DNA of 64,000 nucleotides, from positions 1-64,000 of the forward strand of contig JACKPW010000021.1 in the NCBI GenBank assembly GCA_024233215.1, in the 5' to 3' direction. This stretch comes from Verrucomicrobiales bacterium. GTDB taxonomy: Bacteria; Verrucomicrobiota; Verrucomicrobiia; Limisphaerales; J093. Shown in pieces: positions 25,228 to 34,068 of the stretch (the first letter of the stretch is position 1; each line of letters opens with the position of its first letter). The notes under the pieces are model-generated. The model was not told the origin of the DNA. It made no database searches and saw nothing but the letters and a program-made list of their open reading frames with translations. A program made the translations under genes and the position numbers.

Positions 25228-26961
25228 ATGTCCATCCTGCGAACTCTGCTGGTCTCGGTCGCCCTGGCCATCCTGCCGACGCTGACCGCCGGCGAATCAC
25301 CCGCGCTTCGCCTCAGCGTGTATGCCACCGCCGGCAGCATCCTCACCCACTTGGGAACCCCGGAACTGCGCGAAAGGGCGCTGGAAACCCTGGCGCCGTT
25401 GCAGGTTTCGCGCCTGTTTCTCGAAGGGCGACGCGGCGACGAATACGTGCCACCCGCCACGCTCACGGCCGTACGGGACTTCTTCACGGCCCACGGAATC
25501 CACTGCTCGGGAGGGATTGCCACGGTGCCCGGCAGCGGATTCGGCGTCCGTCAGAACGAAGTCCTGGGTTGGTTGAACTGGCAGAATCCCAGGACGCAGC
25601 AGGACGTCGCCGGTTTCTTCACGGAGAACGCCCCGCTCTTCGACGAGTTGATCGTGGACGACTTCTACTGTACCAGCGACACCTCCCCCGAATCCGACCA
25701 AGCCCGCGGGGATCGTTCCTGGGGCGCGTATCGTCGTGACCTCCTGGTGTCGCTGCTCGAACCGATGATGTTCCGGCCCGCCCGGGCGGCCAACCCGGAC
25801 ATCCGGCTCATCCTCAAATACCCGCAGTGGTACGATCGCTTCCACCTGTTCGGCTATGACCCGGCCCGCATGTCGCCGCCGTTCGACCAAATCTGGGTCG
25901 GGACCGAGGTTCGCAATCCCGCCACCCGCCGCATGGGCTTCGTGCAACCGACAGAAGGCTACATGAACTTCCGCTGGCTCTCCTCGGTGGCGGGCGGGAA
26001 GGTCGAGGGCGCGTGGTTTGACCACATTGAATGCGAGGCGCCGCATTTCGTGGACCAGGCGTTTCAGAGCGTGCTGGCAGGCGCCCGCGAACTGACGCTG
26101 TTCAATCTGGGCGATGTGATGTCGGGGCATCCCGGCGACACCCTGCTGGCGGCGAAGTTGCCGGAATTGCGCGGGTTGGCGGCCAAGGTCCGGGACCGGG
26201 AACGCGATGGCGTGGTGTTCTACAAACCGCCCGGAAGCGATGCGGAAGAGAACCTCTACCTCGCGGACTACCTGGGCATGCTGGGCCTGCCGATTCTCCC
26301 GGAAGCGACTTTCCCAACGTCGGCGAAGGTCGTGTTCCTCGGGGTCCAGGCGGCGGCGGATCCGGCAATTCGGCAGCAGACCGAGGGCCTGCTCGAACGG
26401 GGTGGCACGGTGGTGATGACCCCGGCATTCCTTCGCGCCACCGCCGATTGGTCGACCGCCCTGGCCGGAGTCAAGGTGGGAGAACGCAGCCAACCGGAGG
26501 AACCCACTGCGGTGGTGCGTGGCCGGCGCGTCTTCAGTTTGACCACGCCACTCCAGATCGACGGATCGTTGCGGTCCGGGGATGCCGCGGTGGAACTCAA
26601 GGCGGCGGTGGGCGGAGTGCGGTTCGACCTGCTCACGGCGAGGTCGGTCGGCCACGGACAGGTGTTGGTGCTGAACGTCCGCACCTTCTCCGAAAAGGAC
26701 TTCAAGGACGCCGGCGAGTGGTTGCTGGCGCCGAAGCCGAGGGGACTTGCCTCACTGCCGGAGTCGGTGGCGGACCTGGTCCGGGCACCGATCCTGCGCG
26801 CGCTGGACCTGAGGGTTGAAGGACCGGCGGGCGTAAGCGTGCATTGCTTCGGACCGGACCGGTGTCTGTACAACTTCCACGATGCCCCGGTGACAATGCG
26901 CCTGGACGGGAAGCCGGAAGTCGTTCCGGGGAAAGGCTGGCGCCGGATCCCCGGAAGCTGA
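25228..26961 (+). CDS. Secreted glycosidase-like protein of unknown family
   Basis: This 577-residue protein has a signal peptide (about 1-22). Residues about 27-330 look like a TIM-barrel: alternating strands and helices with acidic residues at strand ends, such as DELIVDDFYC (D144, D145), DQIWVGTEV and EGAWFDHIECEAPH. Residues about 330-420 resemble a class I glutamine amidotransferase-like domain (VVFLGVQAAADPAIRQQTEG, LERGGTVVMTPAFL), as in multi-domain beta-galactosidases, and a small beta domain ends the chain. This is the layout of several GH families, but no catalytic signature lets me name one. A neighbouring unit encodes a DUF1080 protein and an oxidoreductase, which suits glycoside catabolism. 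The protein at 57260-59485 has a similar layout. Confidence 0.65.
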   Translation: MSILRTLLVSVALAILPTLTAGESPALRLSVYATAGSILTHLGTPELRERALETLAPLQVSRLFLEGRRGDEYVPPATLTAVRDFFTAHGIHCSGGIATVPGSGFGVRQNEVLGWLNWQNPRTQQDVAGFFTENAPLFDELIVDDFYCTSDTSPESDQARGDRSWGAYRRDLLVSLLEPMMFRPARAANPDIRLILKYPQWYDRFHLFGYDPARMSPPFDQIWVGTEVRNPATRRMGFVQPTEGYMNFRWLSSVAGGKVEGAWFDHIECEAPHFVDQAFQSVLAGARELTLFNLGDVMSGHPGDTLLAAKLPELRGLAAKVRDRERDGVVFYKPPGSDAEENLYLADYLGMLGLPILPEATFPTSAKVVFLGVQAAADPAIRQQTEGLLERGGTVVMTPAFLRATADWSTALAGVKVGERSQPEEPTAVVRGRRVFSLTTPLQIDGSLRSGDAAVELKAAVGGVRFDLLTARSVGHGQVLVLNVRTFSEKDFKDAGEWLLAPKPRGLASLPESVADLVRAPILRALDLRVEGPAGVSVHCFGPDRCLYNFHDAPVTMRLDGKPEVVPGKGWRRIPGS

Positions 26962-27022
26962 CATGCCGTCACCCAAAGGAGGGCGAAGTCCCAGTCCGCT
27001 GAACCGTGACGATTCAGCAGAG

Positions 27023-27166
27023 AACCACGAATCGACACGAATAGGAGGGCATTTCGGCGGCAGGCAGGTCCCCGCCTTCGTCACCACCCTGTGAGCCCCA
27101 TGCACCGGCTCGACCGCTCCTCAAAACCGCAGCCTCATTCGTGTGGATCGGTGTCTATTCGTGGTT
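27023..27166. repeat. Inverted pair of the CCACGAAT-GACACGAAT element
   Basis: AACCACGAATCGACACGAAT (27023-27042) is mirrored on the other strand by 27137-27166 (ATTCGTG...GTGTCTATTCGTGGTT). Related short copies occur at 10002-10021 and 28530-28545. The region 26962-27210 holds no gene I can support. Confidence 0.6.
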
Positions 27167-27210
27167 GGAATTCATGGAGGCGGCTGAACCAGCCCCCAGG
27201 CGCCGGCCGC

Positions 27211-27522
27211 TCAGGCCCCGGCGCCCCCCCCGTCCGGCTGCTCCGCAAGAATGGACTCGCACTGCTGCAAGTGTCGCCGGATGCCGTCGAGCCAGAAGGC
27301 GTATTTGGGATGATCGGCATGTTCCTGAAGCGCGGCGAAGTCCGGTCCAACGGCAAGCCCGCTCTGGTAGAGGGCCCGCAGGTGGTTTCGGGCCGCCTCC
27401 ATCTGTTCCTCGACCATCTCGGTCAAGTAGCGGGTTCGCAACCGGGGGGCGTTGGCGGGAATCATGGACTGGCATTGCCGTTCACGGGCTTCCAGCGTTT
27501 GCAGGGCTTCTTCCAGTTTCAT
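27211..27522 (-). CDS. Small helical hypothetical protein
   Basis: I chose the ATG at 27522 (MKLEEALQTLEARERQC), which yields 103 residues of regular, mostly helical character. The 32 residues upstream in the open frame are Gly/Pro-rich intergenic-like sequence. The C-terminal half contains EHADHPKYAFWLDGIRRHLQ, a well-formed amphipathic helix. It has no signal peptide or membrane segment, and I do not recognise the family. The gene lies between two plus-strand genes and is not part of an operon. The overlapping plus-strand frame is low-complexity and is rejected. Confidence 0.6.
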   Translation of the reverse strand: MKLEEALQTLEARERQCQSMIPANAPRLRTRYLTEMVEEQMEAARNHLRALYQSGLAVGPDFAALQEHADHPKYAFWLDGIRRHLQQCESILAEQPDGGGAGA

Positions 27523-27775
27523 GGCAAAGTGATTGGCCGAATCCGCGTTGGGCGGAGGTTCCTCCCGGCATCCTCCCGGTTCCGGAAGCTCCCCCGACCG
27601 ATTCCGGCCTCCGGCCATTCAGGACGGCACTCACAGCAAGGCCCGGGGGAAGTTCTCACTACGGGGAGAGAGGCTAACCTGACCGTCGGCGGGCCGGCAA
27701 GGCCTCGCTGCAGCGGCCGCGTCCGCAGGCCGGAATTGACACGGGCGCCCGACACCGTGATGCTGGCGCCCTGCC

Positions 27776-28513
27776 ATGAGTCGCCGAGTCTTGTCCTTGA
27801 TCGTTGTGGTCCTGAGCGGAGGTGTGTCCAGTTTGCCGGTGCTGTTCGCGGCAGACGCTCCCCCGCCGGCATCGGGCGCCCTCGAACCGGGGTTCATTTC
27901 GATGTTCAATGGCCGGGACCTCACCGGGTGGGAGGGCATGCCCGGCTGGTGGCGGGTTGAAGACGGCACGATCACCTCCGAGAGCACCGCGGAAAAGCCC
28001 TGCCCGAGGGCACATTACCTGATGTGGCGGGGCGGGAAGCCATCGGACTTTGATCTCCGTTTGGAATTCCGCCTCGTGGGCGGCAACTCGGGAATTCAAT
28101 TCCGCAGCCGCGAACTCCCGGACTGGGATACCTCCGGCTACCAGGCGGACATTGAGGACGGCGAGCAGTGGACCGGGTGTCTGTTCGAGCACACCCGCGG
28201 GGGCGTGGCGATGCGCGGCGAGCACGTGGTGATCGCCCCGGACGGCTCCCGCACGGTGACCGCGATCGGGGATCCCGCGGCCTTGCTGAAGAAGGTCCGA
28301 AAGCACGAGTGGAACACTTACCGGATCGTCGCCCGTGGACCGGAGATCACGCTGGAGATCAACGGCGAGGTGATGGCCCGGGCCACCGACCGACAGGAAG
28401 GGCTCGCCGCGGCCAGTGGCGTGATCGCGCTTCAGATGCATCCCGGCCCGCCCATGAAGATTCAATTCCGGAACCTGCGCCTCAAGCGATTGTCCCCGCC
28501 GGACCGGGAGTGA
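27776..28513 (+). CDS. Secreted DUF1080 (3-keto-disaccharide hydrolase-type) protein
   Basis: This 245-residue protein has a signal peptide (about 1-25) and a single DUF1080 jelly-roll domain: FISMFNGRDLTGWEGMPGWW, then VEDGTITSES, SDFDLRLEFRLVGGNSGIQF, WDTSGYQADIEDGEQWTG and the closing PPMKIQFRNLRLKRL. Some members hydrolyse 3-keto-glucosides released after C3 oxidation of disaccharides; others only bind glycans. The gene is followed 58 bp later by a Gfo/Idh/MocA oxidoreductase, the class of enzyme proposed to perform the C3 oxidation, so the pair forms a plausible 3-keto-sugar pathway unit. The pairing is inference from context. Confidence 0.9.
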   Translation: MSRRVLSLIVVVLSGGVSSLPVLFAADAPPPASGALEPGFISMFNGRDLTGWEGMPGWWRVEDGTITSESTAEKPCPRAHYLMWRGGKPSDFDLRLEFRLVGGNSGIQFRSRELPDWDTSGYQADIEDGEQWTGCLFEHTRGGVAMRGEHVVIAPDGSRTVTAIGDPAALLKKVRKHEWNTYRIVARGPEITLEINGEVMARATDRQEGLAAASGVIALQMHPGPPMKIQFRNLRLKRLSPPDRE

Positions 28514-28571
28514 CCGGAGACACGGGATGCCACGAATTGACACGGACTCCAATCAGCTCAAGAAACCCATC

Positions 28572-29846
28572 ATGAAACGACGCGAATTCCTCCGCCGCTC
28601 GGCCCTGACCGCGACCGCCCTCTCAGTCCCCACCCTCATCCCGCGTTCCGCCCTGGCGGCGGCGGGTGAACCGGGAGCCAACGACCGCCTGCGAATCGCG
28701 TTTATCGGGGTCGGGGGCCGGGCTCGTTGGATCATGAAACGCGAGGCGCTTCCCGGCGCGCAGATCGTTGCGGTGGCGGACTGCTTTCTGCCCCGTTGCG
28801 ACGAGGCCGCGGCCCAGGTGGAGGGCGGCGACAAATGGGTCAAGTACCAGGACTACCGGAAGATGCTCGAGCGGGAGAAGCTGGACGCGGTATTTGTGGA
28901 GACCACCTGCCACGCCCGGGTGCTGGCGATGACGCATGCCATGCAGGCGGGCTGTGACGTCTACGGCGAGAAACCGATCAGCCTGACCGTGGCCGAGGGC
29001 CGTTACCTGGTCAACGCGGTCAAGCGCTACAACAAGGTGTTCCAGACCGGATCGCAGCAGCGCTCGATGCCCATCAACGTGCACGCCAGCCGGCTCGTGC
29101 GCGAGGGCGCCATCGGCAAGCTGCACACGGTGATCACCTGCAACTTCGAGGGCCCGAAGGTCTGGAAGGCCAAGGAACCCGAGCCGGAACCGATTCCGGA
29201 AGGCCTCGACTGGGATCACTGGTGCAACCAGACCGAGCTGCGCCCGTATTATCGGGAACTCCAGTTCGGCTGGGCGGAGTGGACGGCCTACGACGGCGGC
29301 GGCCAGGTCTGGGGAGTCACCGGCTGGGGAACGCACAGCCTGGATCAGGCCCAGTGCGGCATGGGACTGGATGACACCGGGCCGGTGGAGATCGTCCCGG
29401 AGGAATCGGGACCGCGCTGCCGCATCACCATGCGGTATGCCAACGGCGTGGCCCTCAAGCTGGAGGGCAAGAACCGGGGAATGGAGGATCTGGGCGCCAT
29501 TTTCGTGGGCGACAAGGGACGCATCGAGATTCTCCGGGGCGATTACACCGCCGATCCCGCCAGCCTCCGCGAGAACGCGCCGCCGGTGACGCCGCAGGGC
29601 GATCACGAATCCATCCCGCACATCACGAACTTCTTCGAGTGCGTCCGCAACCGCCGGAAACCGAACGCCGACGTGGAGACCGGCCATCGGGCGACGACAC
29701 TCTGCCATCTGGTAAACATCTGCCGCACGGTGCAGCGCAAGCTCCAGTGGGATCCGGTCAAGGAGCAATTCCTTGGCGACGAGGAGGCGAACGCCCTGCT
29801 TTCGCGGCCCCGCCGGAAGGGGTACGAGCTGCCTTCGCTGGCGTAG
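28572..29846 (+). CDS. Tat-exported Gfo/Idh/MocA family oxidoreductase
   Basis: The ATG at 28572 starts a Tat signal, MKRREFLRRSALTATALSVP, giving 424 residues. A Rossmann domain follows (LRIAFIGVGGRARWIM, about 38-53), then AVFVETTCHARVLAMTHAMQ and the family motif CDVYGEKPISLTVAEGRYLV with the EKP lysine at the active site. The C-terminal alpha/beta domain has YDGGGQVWGVTGWGTHSLD. Tat export indicates folding with NAD(P) in the cytoplasm before transport to the periplasm. It lies downstream of the DUF1080 gene, and a short CCACGAATTGACACGG repeat (28530-28545) lies between them. The likely role is sugar or glycoside oxidation; the substrate is unknown. Confidence 0.92.
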   Translation: MKRREFLRRSALTATALSVPTLIPRSALAAAGEPGANDRLRIAFIGVGGRARWIMKREALPGAQIVAVADCFLPRCDEAAAQVEGGDKWVKYQDYRKMLEREKLDAVFVETTCHARVLAMTHAMQAGCDVYGEKPISLTVAEGRYLVNAVKRYNKVFQTGSQQRSMPINVHASRLVREGAIGKLHTVITCNFEGPKVWKAKEPEPEPIPEGLDWDHWCNQTELRPYYRELQFGWAEWTAYDGGGQVWGVTGWGTHSLDQAQCGMGLDDTGPVEIVPEESGPRCRITMRYANGVALKLEGKNRGMEDLGAIFVGDKGRIEILRGDYTADPASLRENAPPVTPQGDHESIPHITNFFECVRNRRKPNADVETGHRATTLCHLVNICRTVQRKLQWDPVKEQFLGDEEANALLSRPRRKGYELPSLA

Positions 29847-30018
29847 GCCGACGGAAAACCACTTGACACTGCGGAGCGCTTCCCGGTTCGCTTTCGACAC
29901 TTGCGGTTGAAACCGACACCCGCGGCATCAGTCATGCCGGGGGACCGGGGGCGCCAAGGGGGCGGATGGTCCGTGCCCGCGCTGCAGCGGGCCTCCCTCG
30001 CTGCCGACCGCCTTCGCA

Positions 30019-31317
30019 ATGAAGCGCATTGATACGACGACGACACTGACCCCGGTGGAAGAAGACCTGGGCACGCCCGAATCCCTGCCGGACAATGCCG
30101 GTTCCCCGGCGACCGGCGAGGTTGACGGAGCCGTGCCCGCCCTGATGCGGAAGGTCCGCAACTTCCAGAGCGCCCGTCAGGTCCGGGCCGCCGGGGTGTA
30201 TCCCTACTTCCGCACGATCTCGTCCGCACAGGACACGGAGGTGATGATTCAGGGCCGGAAGGTCCTCATGCTGGGATCCAACAGCTACCTGGGCCTCACC
30301 AATCATCCGAAGATCAAGGAAGCCACCCGTGAGGCCGTGGCCCGCTACGGCACCGGATGTGCGGGATCCCGGTTTCTGAACGGCACCCTCGACATCCACC
30401 TGCGCCTGGAGGAAGAACTGGCCGACTTGGTCAAGAAGGAGGCGGTGCTGCTCTACAGCACCGGTTTCCAGGTCAACCTCGGCGTGATCAGCACCCTGGT
30501 TGGCAAGGGCGACTACGTCCTGGGCGACAAGAGCAACCACGCCAGCATCGTGGAGGGCTGCCGGTTGGCGCGGGGGGAATTCCTGCGGTTCGGCCACCGT
30601 GACATGAATTCACTGCGGCAGCGACTTGCGACCCTGCCTGCGGAGGCGGGCAAGCTGATCGTCGTGGACGGCGTGTTCAGCATGGAGGGTGACATCATCC
30701 AACTGCCGGAGTTGTGCCGGATCGCCCGGGAACAGCGGGCCGTGCTCATGGTGGATGATGCCCATGCCATTGGCGTGTTGGGGGACGAGGGAGCGGGCAC
30801 GGCAAGGCACTTCAACCTGACCGATCAGGTGGACCTGATCATGGGCACGTTCAGCAAATCGCTGGCGAGCCTGGGGGGCTTCATCGCCGCGGATCAGGAC
30901 ACGGTGGATTACCTGAAGCACCACTCGAAGGCGCTCATCTTCAGTGCGAGCATCAGCCCCGCCAACACGGCCGCCGCCCTGGCCGCCCTGCACATCATGC
31001 GCAGCGAACCGGACCGCATCGCGCGTCTCTGGCACAACACCCGGTTGATGAAGGACGGGCTGCTGGGCCTGGGATTCGACCTCGGGGATTCCCAGACGCC
31101 GGTGCTGCCCGTCTACGTGCGCGACCTGATGCGCACCTTCCACTTCTGCAAACGCCTGGAGGAGGAAGGGGTGTTCGTGAATCCGGTGGTCTCGCCCGGG
31201 GTGCCTCCCGGGCAGGAATTGATCCGGATCAGCCTCATGGCCACCCACACCGACGACCAGATCGCCTTCGCTCTCGACAAACTGGCGAAGGTGGCACGCG
31301 AACTTGGGGTGATCTGA
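30019..31317 (+). CDS. spt: Serine palmitoyltransferase-type alpha-oxoamine synthase
   Basis: This 432-residue PLP enzyme belongs to the alpha-oxoamine synthases. Segments such as [20 protein letters not shown] (81-100), [20 protein letters not shown] (110-129), [12 protein letters not shown] (215-226), [12 protein letters not shown] (244-255), the PLP lysine K280 in [14 protein letters not shown] and SLMATHTD near the C-terminus match bacterial serine palmitoyltransferases more closely than BioF or KBL. The reaction would be L-serine plus a long-chain acyl-CoA or acyl-ACP giving 3-ketosphinganine, the first step of sphingolipid synthesis. The first 45 residues are a polar extension. The gene is followed by an NAD(P)-dependent reductase-like gene, a PAP2/Aur1-like gene and a Crp/Fnr gene on the same strand. 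Confidence 0.88.
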   Translation: MKRIDTTTTLTPVEEDLGTPESLPDNAGSPATGEVDGAVPALMRKVRNFQSARQVRAAGVYPYFRTISSAQDTEVMIQGRKVLMLGSNSYLGLTNHPKIKEATREAVARYGTGCAGSRFLNGTLDIHLRLEEELADLVKKEAVLLYSTGFQVNLGVISTLVGKGDYVLGDKSNHASIVEGCRLARGEFLRFGHRDMNSLRQRLATLPAEAGKLIVVDGVFSMEGDIIQLPELCRIAREQRAVLMVDDAHAIGVLGDEGAGTARHFNLTDQVDLIMGTFSKSLASLGGFIAADQDTVDYLKHHSKALIFSASISPANTAAALAALHIMRSEPDRIARLWHNTRLMKDGLLGLGFDLGDSQTPVLPVYVRDLMRTFHFCKRLEEEGVFVNPVVSPGVPPGQELIRISLMATHTDDQIAFALDKLAKVARELGVI

Positions 31318-31380
31318 CCCTCCGCCCGCCTCCGGCCCATGCCCCAACTGCCGGCACCACGGACGCCGCCGCCTTGAACC

Positions 31381-32400
31381 ATGCGGGTTCTCCTGACCGG
31401 CGCCAGCGGCTTCGTGGGCAGCCACCTGTGGGATGGCCTGACGGCACCGGACTGTGAAGTCACCCTGCTGCTTCGCAACCCCGACAACCGCCACCGCGCT
31501 ACCCAGTCGTCCCCGGGCCTGCGGGTGGTCCGCGGCGGACTGGCTGATGGAGGGGCGCTCCGGGAGGCGCTCGAGGAGGTGACGCACGTGCTGCATTGTG
31601 CGGGGGCCACCAAGGCCCTGCGTCCGGCCGGACTGATGGCGGCGAATCAACAGGGCACCCGCAACCTGGTCCAGGCAGTCAACGAACGACGGGACCGGAT
31701 CGAGCGTTTCGTGCTGATCTCCAGCCTCGCCGCCGGACACCCCGCCACCTCCGTCAGCCCCGCCCGCGAAGACGACCCCTCCGATCCCCAATCGGCCTAC
31801 GGACGGAGCAAGTTGGCGGCGGAGTCCGAAGTCCGCGAGGGTTGTCTCGTGCCCTGGACGATCCTCCGTCCGGCGGCGGTTTACGGGCCCCGCGACACCG
31901 AGTTTCTCCCCCTCTTCCAGGCGGCGGCACGGGGCCTGGCGCCGGTGTTCGGCGGCGGGAAGCAGGAACTCAGTCTGGTCCATGTCAAAGACCTTGCGGA
32001 AACCACGCTGACCGCGTTGACTCACCCGGATGCCCGCGGGGACACGATCAATGTGGCTTCCCCGGAAATCGTGACGGCGCGCGATCTGGCTCTGGGAATC
32101 GGCGCGGCGCTGGGAACCCGGCCCCGGCCCGTCTCGCTCCCGTGGTGGCTGCTGGAGAGCGTTTGCATGGCTCAAACGGTCTGGAGTCGCTGCACCGGAC
32201 GGCCCACTATCCTGGGCAACGGCAAGTTCCGGGAATTGTCGGCACCGGGCTGGGTGGCGGACACCACCCGGCTGCGGGAGCGCCTTGGGGACCTCTGCCG
32301 GACCCCCTTGGAGGCAGGGCTTCAGCAGACCGCGGCCTGGTACCGCAAGGAAGGCCGGCTGAAACCGGGATCGGCGGATTCGAGAGCGAAACAAGCATGA
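31381..32400 (+). CDS. NAD(P)-dependent epimerase/reductase (extended SDR), possible ceramide or ketosphinganine reductase
   Basis: This 339-residue extended short-chain dehydrogenase has the nucleotide-binding GASGFVGSH (7-15), the active-site Tyr/Lys YGRSK (Y140, K144) and Ser114-Ser115, and substrate-side motifs ILRPAAVYGPRD and LVHVKDLAE. Extended SDRs of this kind include 3-beta-hydroxysteroid dehydrogenase-like enzymes and CerR, which in Caulobacter acts with serine palmitoyltransferase in ceramide synthesis. Its place 63 bp after the SPT-type gene and its ATGA overlap with the PAP2 gene suggest reduction of the 3-keto group of the lipid. That role is inference from context; a sugar-nucleotide enzyme remains possible. 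Confidence 0.85.
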   Translation: MRVLLTGASGFVGSHLWDGLTAPDCEVTLLLRNPDNRHRATQSSPGLRVVRGGLADGGALREALEEVTHVLHCAGATKALRPAGLMAANQQGTRNLVQAVNERRDRIERFVLISSLAAGHPATSVSPAREDDPSDPQSAYGRSKLAAESEVREGCLVPWTILRPAAVYGPRDTEFLPLFQAAARGLAPVFGGGKQELSLVHVKDLAETTLTALTHPDARGDTINVASPEIVTARDLALGIGAALGTRPRPVSLPWWLLESVCMAQTVWSRCTGRPTILGNGKFRELSAPGWVADTTRLRERLGDLCRTPLEAGLQQTAAWYRKEGRLKPGSADSRAKQA

Positions 32401-33362
32401 AGGACTATCGTCTGGTGGATTGGGCGACGCAGGGCTACCTCCTCGTGGTGGCGGTGCTGACGCTCCTCTTCCGGAACGAGACCGTGCCGCTTTGGGGCGC
32501 CCTGGTGCTGGGACACCTGGCCGGCGCGGCGGGGATTCACTGGCTGATCCGGGTCAGCAGCGCCCGGCCGGACCACAAGGTCCTGGGGTTCCTTCGGGCC
32601 TTCTACCCGATGATGCTCTACACGGTGTTCTACCGCGAGACCGAGTATCTCAACCGGATGTTCGTGAACGGCTACCTGGATCTCTGGTTCATCCGCCTGG
32701 AAGACGGTCTCTTCGGCACCCAACCCAGCGTGCGGTTCATGGAGTGGCTGCCCCATCGCTGGGTGGCGGAGGTGATGTACGGCGCCTACTTCTCCTACTA
32801 CCTGATGATCATCGGGGTGGGAATCGCCCTGTACCTCCGCGATCGCCGCCAGTTCGCCCATTACCTGACGGTGGTCTCCATCCTGTTCTACGTCTGCTAC
32901 CTGACTTACGTCTTCCTGCCGGTCTGTGGTCCGCGGCTGTTCTTTGAGGATTTTCAGGGAATCGCCATCTCGCCGGAGACGAGGCAGATCGGGCTGCCCC
33001 ACCCCATGCCGGCCTCCGTGGCGGGCGGCGTTTTTCCCTCCATCATCCTGCTGATTTACCGTCATCTGGAGGCGGCCGGAGCGGCCTTCCCCAGCAGTCA
33101 TGTGGCGGTGGCCCTCTGTACCACCTGGTTCTCCTTCCTCTACTTGCGCAAGGTACGGCTCTGGCACGCGCTGGCGACCCTCCTGCTTTGCATCTCCACC
33201 GTGTATTGCCGCTATCACTACGTGGTGGATGTGCTGGCCGGCGCCCTGACAGCCCTGCTCGTCGTGCCCCTGGCCAACTGGCTGCATCGCCGGATCGACC
33301 AGGAACCCGCCCGGGCCGGCCCAATTGTCCCGCCCTCCCATGAGCCAGCCCAATCTCGCTGA
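32397..33362 (+). CDS. PAP2/Aur1-like membrane phosphatase or inositolphosphotransferase
   Basis: The ATG at 32397 overlaps the stop of the reductase gene (ATGA) and gives 321 residues with about six transmembrane segments. PAP2 catalytic motifs are present: FPSSHVAVAL and, near the C-terminus, a C3-like STVYCRYHYVVDVLAG, where the YHYxxD form is that of the Aur1 (inositol phosphorylceramide synthase)-like PAP2_3 group rather than of ordinary PAP2 phosphatases. In eukaryotes and Bacteroides, such enzymes transfer a phosphoinositol head group to ceramide. With an SPT-type gene in the same cluster, that is the most economical reading, but plain lipid phosphatase activity is not excluded. Confidence 0.85.
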   Translation: MKDYRLVDWATQGYLLVVAVLTLLFRNETVPLWGALVLGHLAGAAGIHWLIRVSSARPDHKVLGFLRAFYPMMLYTVFYRETEYLNRMFVNGYLDLWFIRLEDGLFGTQPSVRFMEWLPHRWVAEVMYGAYFSYYLMIIGVGIALYLRDRRQFAHYLTVVSILFYVCYLTYVFLPVCGPRLFFEDFQGIAISPETRQIGLPHPMPASVAGGVFPSIILLIYRHLEAAGAAFPSSHVAVALCTTWFSFLYLRKVRLWHALATLLLCISTVYCRYHYVVDVLAGALTALLVVPLANWLHRRIDQEPARAGPIVPPSHEPAQSR

Positions 33363-34062
33363 ACTGCGGCAGGCGGCGCTCATCACCACCCTCCGCGGCT
33401 GCGACCTGTTCGCAGGGTTGCCCCCCGAGGATCTGCGGCGCGTCGCCGCGGTGACGGTGCTGAAGCAACTCGAAAAGGGGGACTATGTCTTTCGTGAGGG
33501 CGACCCCCCGCTGGGGTTCTACGTCATCCAGCAGGGCAGCGTGAATGTCCACCGGATGAACGCCGCCGGCCGGGAACAGGTCATTCATGTGTTCCGGGCC
33601 GGCGATTCGTTCGCCGAGGCCACCCTGACCATGCCCGGCGGCTGCCCGGCCAATGCCCGGGCGATCGAACCCAGCCGCATCCTCCTGGTGCAGCGCCCCG
33701 GGTTCGTCAACCTGCTGCGGAGTCATCCCGAGTTTGCCCTGCTGATCCTCGGTTCGCTCAGCCAGCGCGTCCGCGTTCTGGTCGGGCAACTCGATGACCT
33801 GACGCTCAAGGACGTCGAGAGCCGTCTGGCGAACTGGTTGCTCAAGCGCTGCCCGGACACCGCCTCGGCCGGACCGGTCGAGATCCAGCTTGCCCTGACC
33901 AAGCGCGACCTTGCCGCCGAGTTGGGAACCGTCAGCGAGACCTTCTCCCGCACCCTCGCCAAACTCCGCACCCAGAAGCTCCTGAAGGTCCAGGGCCGGA
34001 AGATTACCGTGGTCTCACCGGCAGCCTTGCTCGGACTGCTGCGGAGGAACCTGGGAGAGTAA
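33340..34062 (+). CDS. Crp/Fnr-family transcriptional regulator
   Basis: The ATG at 33340 (MSQPNLAELRQ) lies inside the end of the PAP2 gene, a 23-bp overlap, giving 240 residues. An N-terminal cyclic-nucleotide-binding-type beta-barrel (KGDYVFREGDPPLGFYVIQQ, then REQVIHVFRAGDSFAEA) leads through a long dimerisation helix to a C-terminal Crp-type helix-turn-helix (LTKRDLAAELGTVSETFSRT). The FNR cysteine cluster is absent. In the cAMP pocket, GDSFAEATLTMPG only loosely resembles GELGL...R-A, so the effector is probably not cAMP. Translational overlap with the lipid genes suggests it regulates them or responds to envelope or redox state; this is inference. Confidence 0.93.
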   Translation: MSQPNLAELRQAALITTLRGCDLFAGLPPEDLRRVAAVTVLKQLEKGDYVFREGDPPLGFYVIQQGSVNVHRMNAAGREQVIHVFRAGDSFAEATLTMPGGCPANARAIEPSRILLVQRPGFVNLLRSHPEFALLILGSLSQRVRVLVGQLDDLTLKDVESRLANWLLKRCPDTASAGPVEIQLALTKRDLAAELGTVSETFSRTLAKLRTQKLLKVQGRKITVVSPAALLGLLRRNLGE

Positions 34063-34068
34063 AGGGGT

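Noticed and set aside
27091..27960. A 289-codon plus-strand frame over the small helical gene
   Set aside because: Low-complexity, runs through the CCACGAAT repeat and into the DUF1080 signal region; the minus-strand ORF has regular helical composition.
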